This document shows positions 1-7,648 of a stretch of DNA of 36,402 nt, piece by piece (position 1 is the first letter of the stretch; every line of letters begins with the position of its first letter). A program made the position numbers and the translations under genes. The notes below the pieces were generated by a model. That model was not told the DNA's origin, searched no databases, and was given only the letters and a program-made list of their open reading frames with translations. The DNA lies in contig CAZPQQ010000029.1 in NCBI GenBank assembly GCA_964588665.1, positions 1-36,402 on the forward strand. The letters run 5' to 3'. Source of the stretch: UBA2160 sp964588665. Its GTDB lineage: Bacteria > Chloroflexota > Dehalococcoidia > Lucifugimonadales > UBA1123.

Positions 1-232
1 GGTTAACAACTTTACGAGGATGGATACTTCTTACACCACTTGACGGGACGTGACCTTGAGCAGCTACGAGATGCTGGTTTCCGGGAGAATCCGGAGCACC
101 GAGCGTCTCCATGTTGTTGCCCCCTTCGACTGGCCCGCAGATAAATCACGAGATGACCTGAAGCGATTCAAAGCGTTATTGCGAGATGAAATCATCGAAA
201 TTATCTTTGACGTAGTGAGAGGCGCATCATGA
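1..232 (+). pseudogene. Frame-broken remnant upstream of YwgA-like gene
   Basis: Two reading frames each look like protein over part of this stretch. Frame 1 from about base 7 reads L-Y-E-D-G-Y-F-L-H-H-L-T-G-R-D-L-E-Q and onward to about base 105. The reading then makes sense in frame 2 (R-L-H-V-V-A-P-F-D-W-P) to a TGA at 230-232. A stop at 4-6 interrupts frame 1 upstream. The simplest reading is one gene with a frameshift near base 100-115 and a 5' part outside the window. The end overlaps the next gene by ATGA, as in a translationally coupled operon. I do not recognise the family. In some genomes YwgA-type genes follow an HD-domain phosphohydrolase, but no HD motif is visible here. An intact short gene starting at the GTG at base 50 is the alternative. 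Confidence 0.4.
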
Positions 233-771
233 GTCTGCTCAACGCTGTATTAGCAACGATTCACGCAGAAACCAGCCGTCCGATTAAAGGAAGAACATTG
301 CTCCAAAAGAAGCTTTACTTCTTGGGAGTCTTGTGCGATTTGGATTTTGGCTTCTCCCCATACCACTATGGGCCGTACAGTTCAGATGTCGCCAACCATC
401 TGGAAGCTTTAGTGGGAGCGGCATTCGTATCGGAGCGTATCGAATCGTTTGGTGGAGTGAGCAAGTTCGGAGAGATACGACGATACGATTATGACTTGAC
501 AGACGAAGGCAATAGTGCCGTTCGAGGCCAACCTAACGAGTTTTCCTGTTATCTAGCCAAGTTGAAAATGATCAATAACCATGTCATCGCGAGCGACGCC
601 TATAAGATCTCGATTGCGGCTAAAGTCCATCACATTGTCTCTGAAGGCGGTCAAGCTTCAAAACAAGACATCATCAACCGAGCTGCCAAGCTAGGTTGGG
701 ATCTGTCAAATAACGACATAAATCAAGTTTTGTCTTATTTGACCCAGATGAATTTGGTGACAACCAGCTAA
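229..771 (+). CDS. YwgA/Panacea-like winged-helix protein
   Basis: This 180-residue protein has an N-terminal signature L-L-Q-K-K-L-Y-F-L (residues 24-32), then Y-H-Y-G-P-Y (about 45-50) and a helix ending G-A-A-F-V-S-E. That order (LQK.LYF, then h.YGPYS, then an aliphatic helix) is typical of the YwgA family and the related Panacea/SocA-like domains, which act as antitoxins, chaperone-like adaptors or regulators. The C-terminal 60 residues look like a second small helical domain. It overlaps the preceding remnant by 4 bases (ATGA). Base composition is clearly more AT-rich than the genes after base 1000, which suggests a transferred island. The partner that would define a toxin-antitoxin or defence role is not intact in the window. 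The fold assignment is moderately sure and the function is unknown. Confidence 0.6.
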   Translation: MSLLNAVLATIHAETSRPIKGRTLLQKKLYFLGVLCDLDFGFSPYHYGPYSSDVANHLEALVGAAFVSERIESFGGVSKFGEIRRYDYDLTDEGNSAVRGQPNEFSCYLAKLKMINNHVIASDAYKISIAAKVHHIVSEGGQASKQDIINRAAKLGWDLSNNDINQVLSYLTQMNLVTTS

Positions 772-950
772 GAAGTTATATCGATTAGCTTGTTTCCTGC
801 CTCTTCGCCATTGATGTCGAATTTGTCGATCGCCTTGATTCCAATTCAAGGTTGAGCAACGCAACTCTGCATCACGAACACTTGTTGCCCACCGTTTGTG
901 AGCTCTACGCCAGCGCCGATCACTCCCCCCGCCTTGACGCCACCCCCTTC
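768..950 (-). pseudogene. Possible minus-strand gene remnant in 772-1028 gap
   Basis: The 257-base gap between the YwgA-like gene and the first CoA-transferase has no intact gene. On the minus strand one frame reads G-V-I-G-A-G-V-E-L-T-N-G-G-Q-Q-V-F-V-M-Q, then an in-frame TGA at about 853-855, then I-G-I-K-A-I-D-K-F-D-I-N-G-E-E-A-G-N-K-L before a TAG at 768-770. The amino acid pattern is protein-like on both sides of the TGA, suggesting the decayed 3' end of an old gene. No family is recognised, and chance open frame remains quite possible. Confidence 0.18.
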
Positions 951-1028
951 ATCGCATATCGTTCGGGTTGCCGTCGCGTGGCCCGATTCGGCGCGCGGCG
1001 AATCTGTGTTTGTGGGGCGTGATTCCGT

Positions 1029-2246
1029 ATGACCGATGCCGCGCTGGAGGGTGTGACCGTGCTGGACCTGAGCGATGGGGTGTCCGGCGGGTATTGCACC
1101 AAGGTGCTGCGCGACCTCGGGGCTCGGGTCGTGAAGATCGAGGCGCCGGGCGTTGGCGATTCGACGCGAAGTGTGGGGCCGTTCCTTGACGGCGTGCCCA
1201 GCATCGAGACCAGTGCTCCGTTCCTGTACCTCAACGCCGGCAAGGAGAGCGTCGCGCTGGACATCGCGACCGAGGGGCGGGATGTCGTGCTCAAGCTGGC
1301 CCGAACCGCCGACGTCGTCGTCGAGAGCGGCAAGCCGGGACGGATGGCGGACCTTGGCCTGGGCTACAACCGGCTGGAGCAGATCAACCCCGCGCTCGTC
1401 ATGGCCTCGATCGCGTACTTCGGGCAGAACGGTCCGTACAACGACTACGAGGGTTCGGAGCTCGTCGCGTACGCCGTCAGCGGCTACATGTATCTGACCG
1501 GCGACGAAGACCGCGAGCCGATGAAGGCCGGCGGCACGCAAGCCGAGTATCAATCGGGGCTAGCCGCCGCGATGGCGATCTTGGCCGCGCTGACTTATCG
1601 CGATTTCACGGGCGAGGGGCAACACATCGACCTGTCGACGGTCGAGGCCGCGTCCAGTACGCTCGACGGCGTGGGATTCTACACCGCGTTCGAGCACAGA
1701 GGCGAGACGCCCAAGCGCGCCGGAACCAGGCTCATTACCCGCGAGCCTCACGCGCCGTATCCGTCGGCCCTTCTTCCGTGCAAGGACGGTTGGGTGCACG
1801 TGCACTACTCCCCCTCCAATCCTGAGGGGCTGTCCTGGCTCACGTCCAACCCCCGCTTGGAGGAGCCTGAGGTGATGGGCGCCATGCGCGGCCACGCCGA
1901 CGAAATCGACGCGCTGCTCGTCGATTGGCTGAAGGACCACGACCGCGAGGAAGTGCAGACCCTCGCTCAGGAAATCCGGGTTCCGTTCACGATGGTCCAG
2001 TCCGTGCCCGAGGTTCTCGAGGATCCGCAAAACACGGCGCGTGGCTTCTTCATCGAGACCGAGCATCCTGAGGCTGGCACGCTCCGGTATCCGACGTCGC
2101 CGTTCCGCCAGCCCGAGATTCCGTGGAGTCCCGGCCGAGCGCCGCTGCTGGGCGAGCATACGCGACGAATACTCGTCGACGAGCTTGGCCTCTCGGACGA
2201 CGAGTTGCGCGGACTCACGGAATCGGGAGCTGTCCAGGCTCGATGA
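1029..2246 (+). CDS. CaiB/BaiF class III CoA-transferase (Glu variant)
   Basis: The protein has 405 residues, the usual size for family III CoA-transferases, which move CoA between carboxylic acids in the cytosol. The N-terminal strand-turn L-E-G-V-T-V-L-D-L-S followed by L-R-D-L-G-A-R-V-V-K-I-E (residues 28-39) is the family's CoA-binding start. The G-E-G-Q-H-I-D-L-S-T-V-E-A segment follows the active-site helix. At the position of the catalytic Asp (Asp169 in formyl-CoA transferase) the sequence reads K-A-G-G-T-Q-A-E-Y-Q-S-G, so Glu173 replaces Asp. This Q-A-E-Y variant recurs in a subgroup of the family and may change the nucleophile. The start ATG at 1029 has only a weak ribosome site. 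The stop overlaps the next CoA-transferase start by ATGA, so the two are probably translated together, perhaps as a heteromer. Confidence 0.9.
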   Translation: MTDAALEGVTVLDLSDGVSGGYCTKVLRDLGARVVKIEAPGVGDSTRSVGPFLDGVPSIETSAPFLYLNAGKESVALDIATEGRDVVLKLARTADVVVESGKPGRMADLGLGYNRLEQINPALVMASIAYFGQNGPYNDYEGSELVAYAVSGYMYLTGDEDREPMKAGGTQAEYQSGLAAAMAILAALTYRDFTGEGQHIDLSTVEAASSTLDGVGFYTAFEHRGETPKRAGTRLITREPHAPYPSALLPCKDGWVHVHYSPSNPEGLSWLTSNPRLEEPEVMGAMRGHADEIDALLVDWLKDHDREEVQTLAQEIRVPFTMVQSVPEVLEDPQNTARGFFIETEHPEAGTLRYPTSPFRQPEIPWSPGRAPLLGEHTRRILVDELGLSDDELRGLTESGAVQAR

Positions 2247-3544
2247 CGCACGACAACGACGCCACGATGTACGGCCTCCGATACCGGAAGAAAGCGCAAG
2301 GCCATGCGCTGCCGTTGCAGCACGTCAGGGTCGTCGATCTGACCAACGTGATCGCCGGACCGGTGTCGACGCGGGTGCTGGCCCAACTCGGCGCCGAGGT
2401 CGTCAAGGTCGAGTTGCCCTGGGGTCGCGCCATCGGCAACGTCGCCATGCACACATCCCAGCCCGGCCAACCCCGCGCGTACAACACGGTCGCGTCGTTC
2501 AACGAGGTCAACCGCGCCAAGCGCAGCATCGCCATCGATCTCACGCATGACAGCGGCAAGCAGGTGTTCCGCGACCTGGTCAGCGTTAGCGATGTGGTGA
2601 TCGAGAACTACAGCCCTCGAGTCATGAGCAACCTGGGATTGTCCTACGACTCGCTGGTCGAAGAGCGTCCCGACCTGATCATGGTCTCGATGCCGGCCCT
2701 CGGCAACCAGGGTCCATGGAGCAGCTACATCTCGTTCGGCCCCGGCACCGATGCGCTGGGCGGCCTGGCGGACGTCACCGGTTACGAGGGCGGGCCGCCC
2801 CATAAGCCGGGCAACTTCTACGCCGACCACAACTCGGCCTTCCACGTCGCCACCGGAATTATGGCGGCGCTTCGCCGGCGTCTTCGGACCGGCAAGGGTC
2901 AGCGCATGGAGATCGTGTTGCGAGAGGCGACGATGGCCGTGATCGGCGAATACTTCCTCGGCTACCAGCTCACAGGCGAACCGCCCAAACGCATGGGCAG
3001 CCGACACCCCACGATGGCGCCCCACAACGTCTTCCGGTGCAAGGGCGACGACTCCTGGGTGGTCATCGCTATCGCGTCCGACGAGGAGTGGGCGCGGTTC
3101 TGCTCGGCCGTCGGCGACCCCGACTGGAGCCGCGACGAGCGATACGCCACCAACGCCGCCCGGCTCGAGAACCAGGACGAGCTCGACGCCGCGATCGGGA
3201 CGTGGACGATCCAGCGCACGCATCACGAGGTGATGACCGAACTGCAGAGCCACGGCGTGAAAGCCGGAGCGGTGCTCAAGGCGCCGGAGATCCTCGACGA
3301 CCCGCAGTTCAGATCGAGACAATACATCGACCGGACCGAGCACCCGGACGCCGGCGCCCACAGCCATCCCGGCCTGCCGTTCAAGCTGTCCCGCGCCGAG
3401 ACCAGCATGGGGAGACGAGCGCCGATGTACGCCGAGCACAGCGACTGGGTCCTGGATGACCTGCTATGCCGGCCCGAAGACGACATCGCCGAGCTCAGAC
3501 AAAACAACACGACCCCGCTGGCCCCGGTCGACCGACGATACTGA
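2243..3544 (+). CDS. CaiB/BaiF class III CoA-transferase (Asp form)
   Basis: This is a 433-residue family III CoA-transferase. The reading frame is open further upstream, but the ATG at 2243 overlaps the previous stop (ATGA) and precedes the conserved start V-R-V-V-D-L-T-N-V-I-A-G-P, so it is the chosen start. The L-A-Q-L-G-A-E-V-V-K-V-E stretch is canonical. The P-P-H-K-P-G-N-F-Y-A-D-H motif puts an Asp (residue 195) at the catalytic position, unlike the upstream partner. A family E-N-Y-S-P-R-V motif follows the first Rossmann half. With the Glu-type partner it may form a mixed dimer, since this family makes interlocked dimers. Neighbouring thiolase-like, crotonase and acyl-CoA dehydrogenase genes point to activation of an organic acid for beta-oxidation-like breakdown. 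The substrate cannot be read from the sequence. Confidence 0.92.
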   Translation: MTHDNDATMYGLRYRKKAQGHALPLQHVRVVDLTNVIAGPVSTRVLAQLGAEVVKVELPWGRAIGNVAMHTSQPGQPRAYNTVASFNEVNRAKRSIAIDLTHDSGKQVFRDLVSVSDVVIENYSPRVMSNLGLSYDSLVEERPDLIMVSMPALGNQGPWSSYISFGPGTDALGGLADVTGYEGGPPHKPGNFYADHNSAFHVATGIMAALRRRLRTGKGQRMEIVLREATMAVIGEYFLGYQLTGEPPKRMGSRHPTMAPHNVFRCKGDDSWVVIAIASDEEWARFCSAVGDPDWSRDERYATNAARLENQDELDAAIGTWTIQRTHHEVMTELQSHGVKAGAVLKAPEILDDPQFRSRQYIDRTEHPDAGAHSHPGLPFKLSRAETSMGRRAPMYAEHSDWVLDDLLCRPEDDIAELRQNNTTPLAPVDRRY

Positions 3545-3562
3545 TGTGGTTGGCTTGTGAGA

Positions 3563-3710
3563 CCGCTTGGCCGTGAACGGCCAGAGCACCGGTGGTCCCG
3601 GCGTTTATGCCGAACCTGGTCGATTGTGTATCGGCTTGATCCACCTCAGGTGGACCAGAGCACCGGTGGCCTCGGTCTTTTTGAGCCGAACATGGTTGAA
3701 TGCGAGGTCG
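3563..3710 (+). repeat. Tandem hairpin repeat, two units
   Basis: The 324-base gap 3545-3868 contains no gene. It holds two imperfect units of about 75 bases. Each has a perfect palindrome (GGCCGT-GA-ACGGCC in the first, CCACCT-C-AGGTGG in the second), then the shared core AGAGCACCGGTGG, then a second small hairpin ending in GCCGAAC. A related copy lies at about 36321-36369 with the same GCTTGGCC-TGAACGGCC start and CCGGTGGTC core. The paired stems with changed bases suggest that the folded shape is conserved, as in REP/BIME-like elements. Confidence 0.7.
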
Positions 3711-3711
3711 C

Positions 3712-3747
3712 TTGCGTCCCTGTCGTCCCTTGCGTCCCTTGCGTCCC
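3712..3747 (+). repeat. 9-bp tandem repeat TTGCGTCCC x4
   Basis: Four 9-base units stand head to tail: TTGCGTCCC, TGTCGTCCC, TTGCGTCCC, TTGCGTCCC. A related GTCCCTTGCGTCCCTGCG string occurs in another gene-free gap at about 8452-8470. It lies about 120 bases before the thiolase-like gene, so it could be variable-number DNA in that gene's upstream region. Confidence 0.75.
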
Positions 3748-3868
3748 TTAAGTCTGCACGGCATTGGGCCCACGCGCGCCCGATGCCCTTGCGACCGAAC
3801 CACACCCCCCACTAGACAGCGAGGCCGCAGTCGCGGAAAATACGCAACACGTGACGGGAGGTGAAACC

Positions 3869-4999
3869 ATGAGCTTAAAAGACAAGTACAGCATCGTCGG
3901 CGCGGCCACGACCAAGTTCGGCAAGGTGCCGGGTGTGTCGGCGCTGGCCTTCACCGTCGAGGCCGCCCAGCTCGCCATGGACGACGCCGGACTGAAGAAG
4001 CAGGACGTCGACGCCGTGCTCTGCAAGTACCCGCCGTCCGGGTTCCAGAGCCTCTGGGCGCACAAAGTGTCCGAGGCGCTGGGCGTCCAGCCGAAGATCG
4101 CGGCGACCATCGACCAGGCGGGCGCGACCAACATCGGCCTGGTCCAATACGCGATGATGGCCATCGAGGCGGGCCTGATCGAGACCGCGGTGTGCGCGTA
4201 CGGCGACAACCCGCTGTCCGGTCCGCCGGGCACGTACAGCAGGGCGAGGGGCAGCGACGTCGCCTACGGCATGTTCGGCGCGCCGTCGGGATACGCGATG
4301 ATCGCGCAACGTCACATGATCGAGTTCGGCACTACCAGCGAACAGCTCGGCCACGTGGCCGTCTCGACCAGAAGCTGGGCGTCGAAGAACCCCAACGCCC
4401 ACAAACACGAGCCGCTGACGATAGCGGACCACCAGGCGTCGCGCTACGTCGCCAAGCCGTTGCATCTGCTGGACTGCTGCCTGGTCTCCGATGGCGGGGC
4501 CGCCGTGGTGGTGACCTCCGCGGAACGCGCCAAAGACCTGAAGAAGACGCCGGTCAACATCATGGGCGTCGGCCAGCACCACATCGCCTGGGACCTCCCG
4601 CAGAGGCCCACCCTGACCACAAGCGGCGCCAAGGTGTCCGGCGAGATGGCCTTCAACATGGCTGGAGTCACGCCTGACGACATCGACGTATGCGAGCTCT
4701 ACGACTGCTTCACCATCGTCCCGATCATCACCCTCGAGGACTACGGCTTTTGCGCCAAGGGCGAGGGCGGCGCATTCGTCGAGGACGGAACGACCGGCCC
4801 CGGAGGCAAGATCCCGATGAACACCAGCGGCGGCCTCCTGTCCGAGAGCGGGATGGCCGGAATGCAGCTCATCGTCGAGGCCGTCCGGCAGCTACGAGGC
4901 GAAGGCGAAGAACGCCAGGTCGACGACCCGCACATCGCGCTGGTCAGCGGTCAGGGCGGCATCATGCACTCCCACGCCACGATGATCCTGCGAAACTAG
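3869..4999 (+). CDS. SCP2/thiolase-like protein lacking thiolase Cys
   Basis: This is a 376-residue thiolase-fold protein of the lipid-transfer (SCP2-type) branch. The frame is open from 3764, but ATG 3869 is preceded by GGGAGGTG and starts the conserved V-G-A-A-T-T-K-F-G-K. The E-L-Y-D-C-F-T motif and the glycine-rich G-G-L-L-S-E-S-G-M-A-G-M near the C-terminus place it in the family. The segment aligned with the thiolase nucleophile reads D-Q-A-G-A-T-N-I-G-L with no Cys, and the usual G-H-P motif is also gone. Ordinary thiolysis is therefore unlikely. In steroid side-chain degradation, proteins of this type (Ltp2) pair with a DUF35 OB-fold protein as retro-aldolases. The next gene here is exactly such a DUF35 protein, so a carbon-carbon lyase or scaffold role is a reasonable inference. 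Confidence 0.85.
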   Translation: MSLKDKYSIVGAATTKFGKVPGVSALAFTVEAAQLAMDDAGLKKQDVDAVLCKYPPSGFQSLWAHKVSEALGVQPKIAATIDQAGATNIGLVQYAMMAIEAGLIETAVCAYGDNPLSGPPGTYSRARGSDVAYGMFGAPSGYAMIAQRHMIEFGTTSEQLGHVAVSTRSWASKNPNAHKHEPLTIADHQASRYVAKPLHLLDCCLVSDGGAAVVVTSAERAKDLKKTPVNIMGVGQHHIAWDLPQRPTLTTSGAKVSGEMAFNMAGVTPDDIDVCELYDCFTIVPIITLEDYGFCAKGEGGAFVEDGTTGPGGKIPMNTSGGLLSESGMAGMQLIVEAVRQLRGEGEERQVDDPHIALVSGQGGIMHSHATMILRN

Positions 5000-5043
5000 G
5001 CTCTGTTGACCATTGCGAAAGCTTGGTCGAATCGCCACCTGGT

Positions 5044-5103
5044 CCGTTCGTCCTGAGTCCCGACGCATCGGGATCCCGGCAATGTCGGGGCTCGTCGAAG
5101 GAC
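5044..5103 (+). repeat. GTCGAAGG-type interspersed palindromic repeat
   Basis: CCGTTCGTCCTGAG and CTCGTCGAAGGACC flank two small hairpins, TCCCGA-CGCA-TCGGGA (5058-5073) and a CCCG/CGGG stem. The element sits inside the spacer between the thiolase-like and DUF35 genes, so the operon transcript would carry it. Sister copies are at 6356, 7774 and 31308. Confidence 0.7.
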
Positions 5104-5118
5104 CCCGACGCCAAGGAG

Positions 5119-5532
5119 TTGGCCATTACAACCGAATACAGCAAACCGCTTCCTGAGGTCACCGACGAAAACCGCCCGTTCTGGGAGGGCTGTCAACGCC
5201 ACGAGCTTCTGCTTCAAAAGTGCACCCAGTGCGGTCACTACCGTCACACCGGTCCCGCGTGCACAGAATGCTGGTCGGCCGATTCGAAGTGGGAGCCGGC
5301 CAGCGGCAAGGGCGTCGTGTACTCGTGGATCGAGGTCCATCAACGCTACAATCGCGCATTCGAGGACGACCTGCCGTACAACGTCGCCATCGTCGAGCTC
5401 GCGGAAGGGCCGCGGCTGGTGGCCAACGTGACCGGCGCCGGTTCCCAGGACATCCAACCCGCGATGGCCGTCGAAGTCGTCTGGGACGACGTCACGGAAG
5501 AAGTCACACTGCCCAGGTTCGCGCCAGTCTGA
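5119..5532 (+). CDS. DUF35 OB-fold / zinc-ribbon acyl-CoA partner protein
   Basis: This protein of about 137 residues is a typical DUF35 protein. An N-terminal helix (P-F-W-E-G-C-Q-R-H-E-L) precedes a rubredoxin-like zinc ribbon with C-T-Q-C and C-T-E-C pairs (about residues 35-54). An OB-fold follows, with V-V-Y-S-W-I-E-V-H. Such proteins bind acyl-CoA and complete the active site of SCP2-thiolase-like partners, here the gene 119 bases upstream. The start is odd. The only in-frame standard codon that fits is TTG 5119, but it touches the AAGGAG ribosome site. ATT at 5125 sits 6 bases after that site and would give M-T-T-E-Y-S-K. Both are possible. No ATG lies between the repeat and the conserved region. 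Confidence 0.88.
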   Translation: MAITTEYSKPLPEVTDENRPFWEGCQRHELLLQKCTQCGHYRHTGPACTECWSADSKWEPASGKGVVYSWIEVHQRYNRAFEDDLPYNVAIVELAEGPRLVANVTGAGSQDIQPAMAVEVVWDDVTEEVTLPRFAPV

Positions 5533-5568
5533 GATTTCAGAAAGAGAGATCAGAAAGAGAGAATTGAC

Positions 5569-6342
5569 ATGGCCCTGATCTATGAGAAGAAGGGGAAGAT
5601 CGCCTACATCACCATCAACCGGCCCGACGTGATGAACGCCATGGACCCCGAGACCTACAGCGAGCTGTCCCAGGCATGGATCGACGTGCGCGACGACCCC
5701 GACGTCTGGTGCGCCATCATCACCGGCGCGGGCGACCGAGCCTTCTCCGCCGGCGCCGACCTGCGAAAGACGATACCGCGAAAGCCGGAGAAGTGGAACT
5801 TCTGGCAGACCCAGCAGGAGCAAATACTCAACCGCGGCCTCGAAGTATGGAAGCCGATCATCGCCGCGGTCAATGGATACTGCCTCGCGGGCGGCATGAC
5901 GCTCCTCATGGCAACCGACCTCAGGGTGGCCGCCGATCACGCCAAGTTCGGGTTGTCCGAGGTCAAACGGGGGATATTGCCGGGCAACGGCGGCACCCAG
6001 CGCACGATCCAGCAGCTCCCGTACCCGATCGCGATGTGGCTCCTGCTGAGCGGCGAATGGCTGGACGCCTCGGAGGCGCACCAGTACGGCCTCGTGAACA
6101 AGGTCGTGCCCCTCGGCGAGCTCACCACCGAGGCCGAGCGCATGGCCCATGTCATATGCGAAAACGGCCCCCTGGCAGTCAGGGCAATCAAGGAACTAGC
6201 CGTCAGAGGCCAATACATGCCGGTCGAGTACGGCCTGCGCCTGGAGCAAGCCATCGGTCAGGTCCTCCGCAACACCGACGACGCCCGCGAGGGCCCCAAA
6301 GCCTTCGCTGAAAAGCGCAAACCAAACTTCACCGGGAGATGA
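5569..6342 (+). CDS. Enoyl-CoA hydratase/isomerase family protein
   Basis: This is a 257-residue crotonase-fold protein. The oxyanion-hole segments A-F-S-A-G-A-D-L (58-65) and C-L-A-G-G (105-109) are present. Of the two catalytic glutamates of the classical hydratase, the second is retained (Glu131 in L-S-E-V-K-R-G). The first is replaced by Thr111 in A-G-G-M-T-L-L. G-N-G-G-T-Q-R (140-145) matches the family loop. A single acid suggests an isomerase or another crotonase reaction rather than standard hydration, but this is inference. The ATG follows purine-rich AGAAAGAGAG about 7 bases upstream. It lies 36 bases after the DUF35 stop, in the same operon. Confidence 0.92.
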   Translation: MALIYEKKGKIAYITINRPDVMNAMDPETYSELSQAWIDVRDDPDVWCAIITGAGDRAFSAGADLRKTIPRKPEKWNFWQTQQEQILNRGLEVWKPIIAAVNGYCLAGGMTLLMATDLRVAADHAKFGLSEVKRGILPGNGGTQRTIQQLPYPIAMWLLLSGEWLDASEAHQYGLVNKVVPLGELTTEAERMAHVICENGPLAVRAIKELAVRGQYMPVEYGLRLEQAIGQVLRNTDDAREGPKAFAEKRKPNFTGR

Positions 6343-6355
6343 GCCTTCTCTTATT

Positions 6356-6437
6356 CCGTTCGTGGTGAGCCTGTCGAACCACACGCCCCCAATCAACTCT
6401 CGCGGCGACATTCGCCGGTCCAGAGCCCGTCGAAGAA
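6356..6437 (+). repeat. GTCGAAC-type interspersed repeat pair
   Basis: CCGTTCGTGGTGAGCCTGTC, then GAACCAC, is followed 50 bases later by a half copy CAGAGCCCGTCGAAGAAC. Both belong to the same family as the copies at 5044 and 7774. They fill the 121-base spacer before the acyl-CoA dehydrogenase. Confidence 0.6.
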
Positions 6438-6463
6438 CCTGACCCACCCCCAGGAGACATAAA

Positions 6464-7648
6464 GTGACCGAAAACCAAGAGCGATACCAACTCCCCGAAG
6501 AGCTGAGGATGACCCGGATGGTCGTCCGCGACTTCATCCACGACCAGATCATCCCCCTCGAACAGGATCTCGAACAAGACGCCATCCACCTGCCGGAAGA
6601 AGATTTCGACCGTCTGGCGCCTATGGCCAAGGAGATGGGTCTATGGTGCATGGGCGTGCCGACCGAGTACGGCGGAGCGGGCCTCTCGATCTTTGCCCAG
6701 GCGGTGTTGCACGAGGAGATGGTGCAACATCGGGCCGGACTGTATCTCCCCGCCTACGGGACGATGGGATCGGCGCCTCCCGAGATCATCTTCGAAGGGT
6801 CAGACTATCTGGCCAAGACGTACGGCGTGCCCACCGTCGAAGGCGACCGTAAAGCCTTTTTCGCCATCACCGAGCCCAGCGGAGGGTCGGACCCGGCCAG
6901 GGCGATCCAGACCCGTGCAGTGCGCGACGGCGACGACTGGATCATCAACGGCAGCAAAATCTTCATCAGCAGCGCCCCGTGGGCGGACTGGGGCATCGTG
7001 TTCGCTCGTACCGATCCCGACAGCCGGCGAGGCATCACAGCGTTCGTCGTCGAAAAGGAGTGGCCCGGCTTCAGTTGGGAGCCGATCCCCGTCCTGCGCG
7101 CCTACTACCCCGCGCAGCTATTCTTCGACAACCTCCGAGTGCCGAGCCGAAACGTTCTGGGCGAGGTCGACAACGGCTGGGACCTTCTCGCCAACAAGCT
7201 CCTGGCCCGCGCACGGATACCCTACTCGGCGGCCAACCTCGGCGTCGCGGTGGCCGCCCACAACCTGGCGGTCGAATACTCGAAGACGCGCGAGACCTTT
7301 GGCGCTCCATTGGCGACACGACAGGCGGTCCAGTGGATGCTCGTGGAATCGGAGATCGAGATCCGAGCGTGCCGCTGGTTGATCTGGGAGGCAGCCTGGC
7401 AATACGACGCGGGCGAGGACTTCCGACAAGCCGCGTCCATCGCCAAGGTCTACTCGGCGGACATCCTGGGCAAGGTCGTCGATCGCTCGATCCAGATCCA
7501 CGGGGGTTACGGCGTCACCAAATGGCTGCCCCTGGAACGCTGGTACCGCGAGGCGCGAATCCGCCGCATCGGCGAAGGCCCGACAGAGGTGCAGAAGATG
7601 GTCATCGCCCGCGAGATCCTCAACCCAGGCGGCCCGCCGCGACAGTGA
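6464..7648 (+). CDS. Acyl-CoA dehydrogenase (ACAD10/11-like)
   Basis: This 394-residue FAD enzyme oxidises an acyl-CoA to its 2-enoyl form and passes electrons to ETF. The FAD-side motif F-A-I-T-E-P-S-G-G-S-D and the middle-domain W-I-I-N-G-S-K-I-F-I are canonical. The C-terminal I-G-E-G-P-T-E-V-Q-K-M-V-I-A-R holds the likely catalytic base Glu371. The G-P-T-E-V variant and H-G-G-Y-G-V-T-K-W-L-P-L-E-R-W-Y-R-E-A-R resemble ACAD10/11 more than short-chain enzymes. The start is GTG 6464 with CAGGAGACATAAA upstream. It probably feeds the crotonase upstream as part of one acyl-CoA pathway. The substrate is unknown. Confidence 0.93.
   Translation: MTENQERYQLPEELRMTRMVVRDFIHDQIIPLEQDLEQDAIHLPEEDFDRLAPMAKEMGLWCMGVPTEYGGAGLSIFAQAVLHEEMVQHRAGLYLPAYGTMGSAPPEIIFEGSDYLAKTYGVPTVEGDRKAFFAITEPSGGSDPARAIQTRAVRDGDDWIINGSKIFISSAPWADWGIVFARTDPDSRRGITAFVVEKEWPGFSWEPIPVLRAYYPAQLFFDNLRVPSRNVLGEVDNGWDLLANKLLARARIPYSAANLGVAVAAHNLAVEYSKTRETFGAPLATRQAVQWMLVESEIEIRACRWLIWEAAWQYDAGEDFRQAASIAKVYSADILGKVVDRSIQIHGGYGVTKWLPLERWYREARIRRIGEGPTEVQKMVIAREILNPGGPPRQ

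Noticed and set aside
846..1553. Long minus-strand open frame over the first CoA-transferase
   Set aside because: It is antisense to a clear CaiB-family gene, Arg/His/Gly-rich and without any motif. Only its 3' tail outside the gene is noted as a possible remnant.
1967..3439. 490-codon minus-strand open frame
   Set aside because: It is antisense to the two CoA-transferases in GC-rich DNA, where long shadow frames are expected. It shows no domain signature.
3712..3747. CRISPR array
   Set aside because: The repeats are 9 bases, contiguous and without spacers, so it is a tandem repeat. No cas gene is present.
4996..6150. 384-codon minus-strand open frame
   Set aside because: It runs antisense through the DUF35 and crotonase genes and a repeat. 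No family motif is seen.
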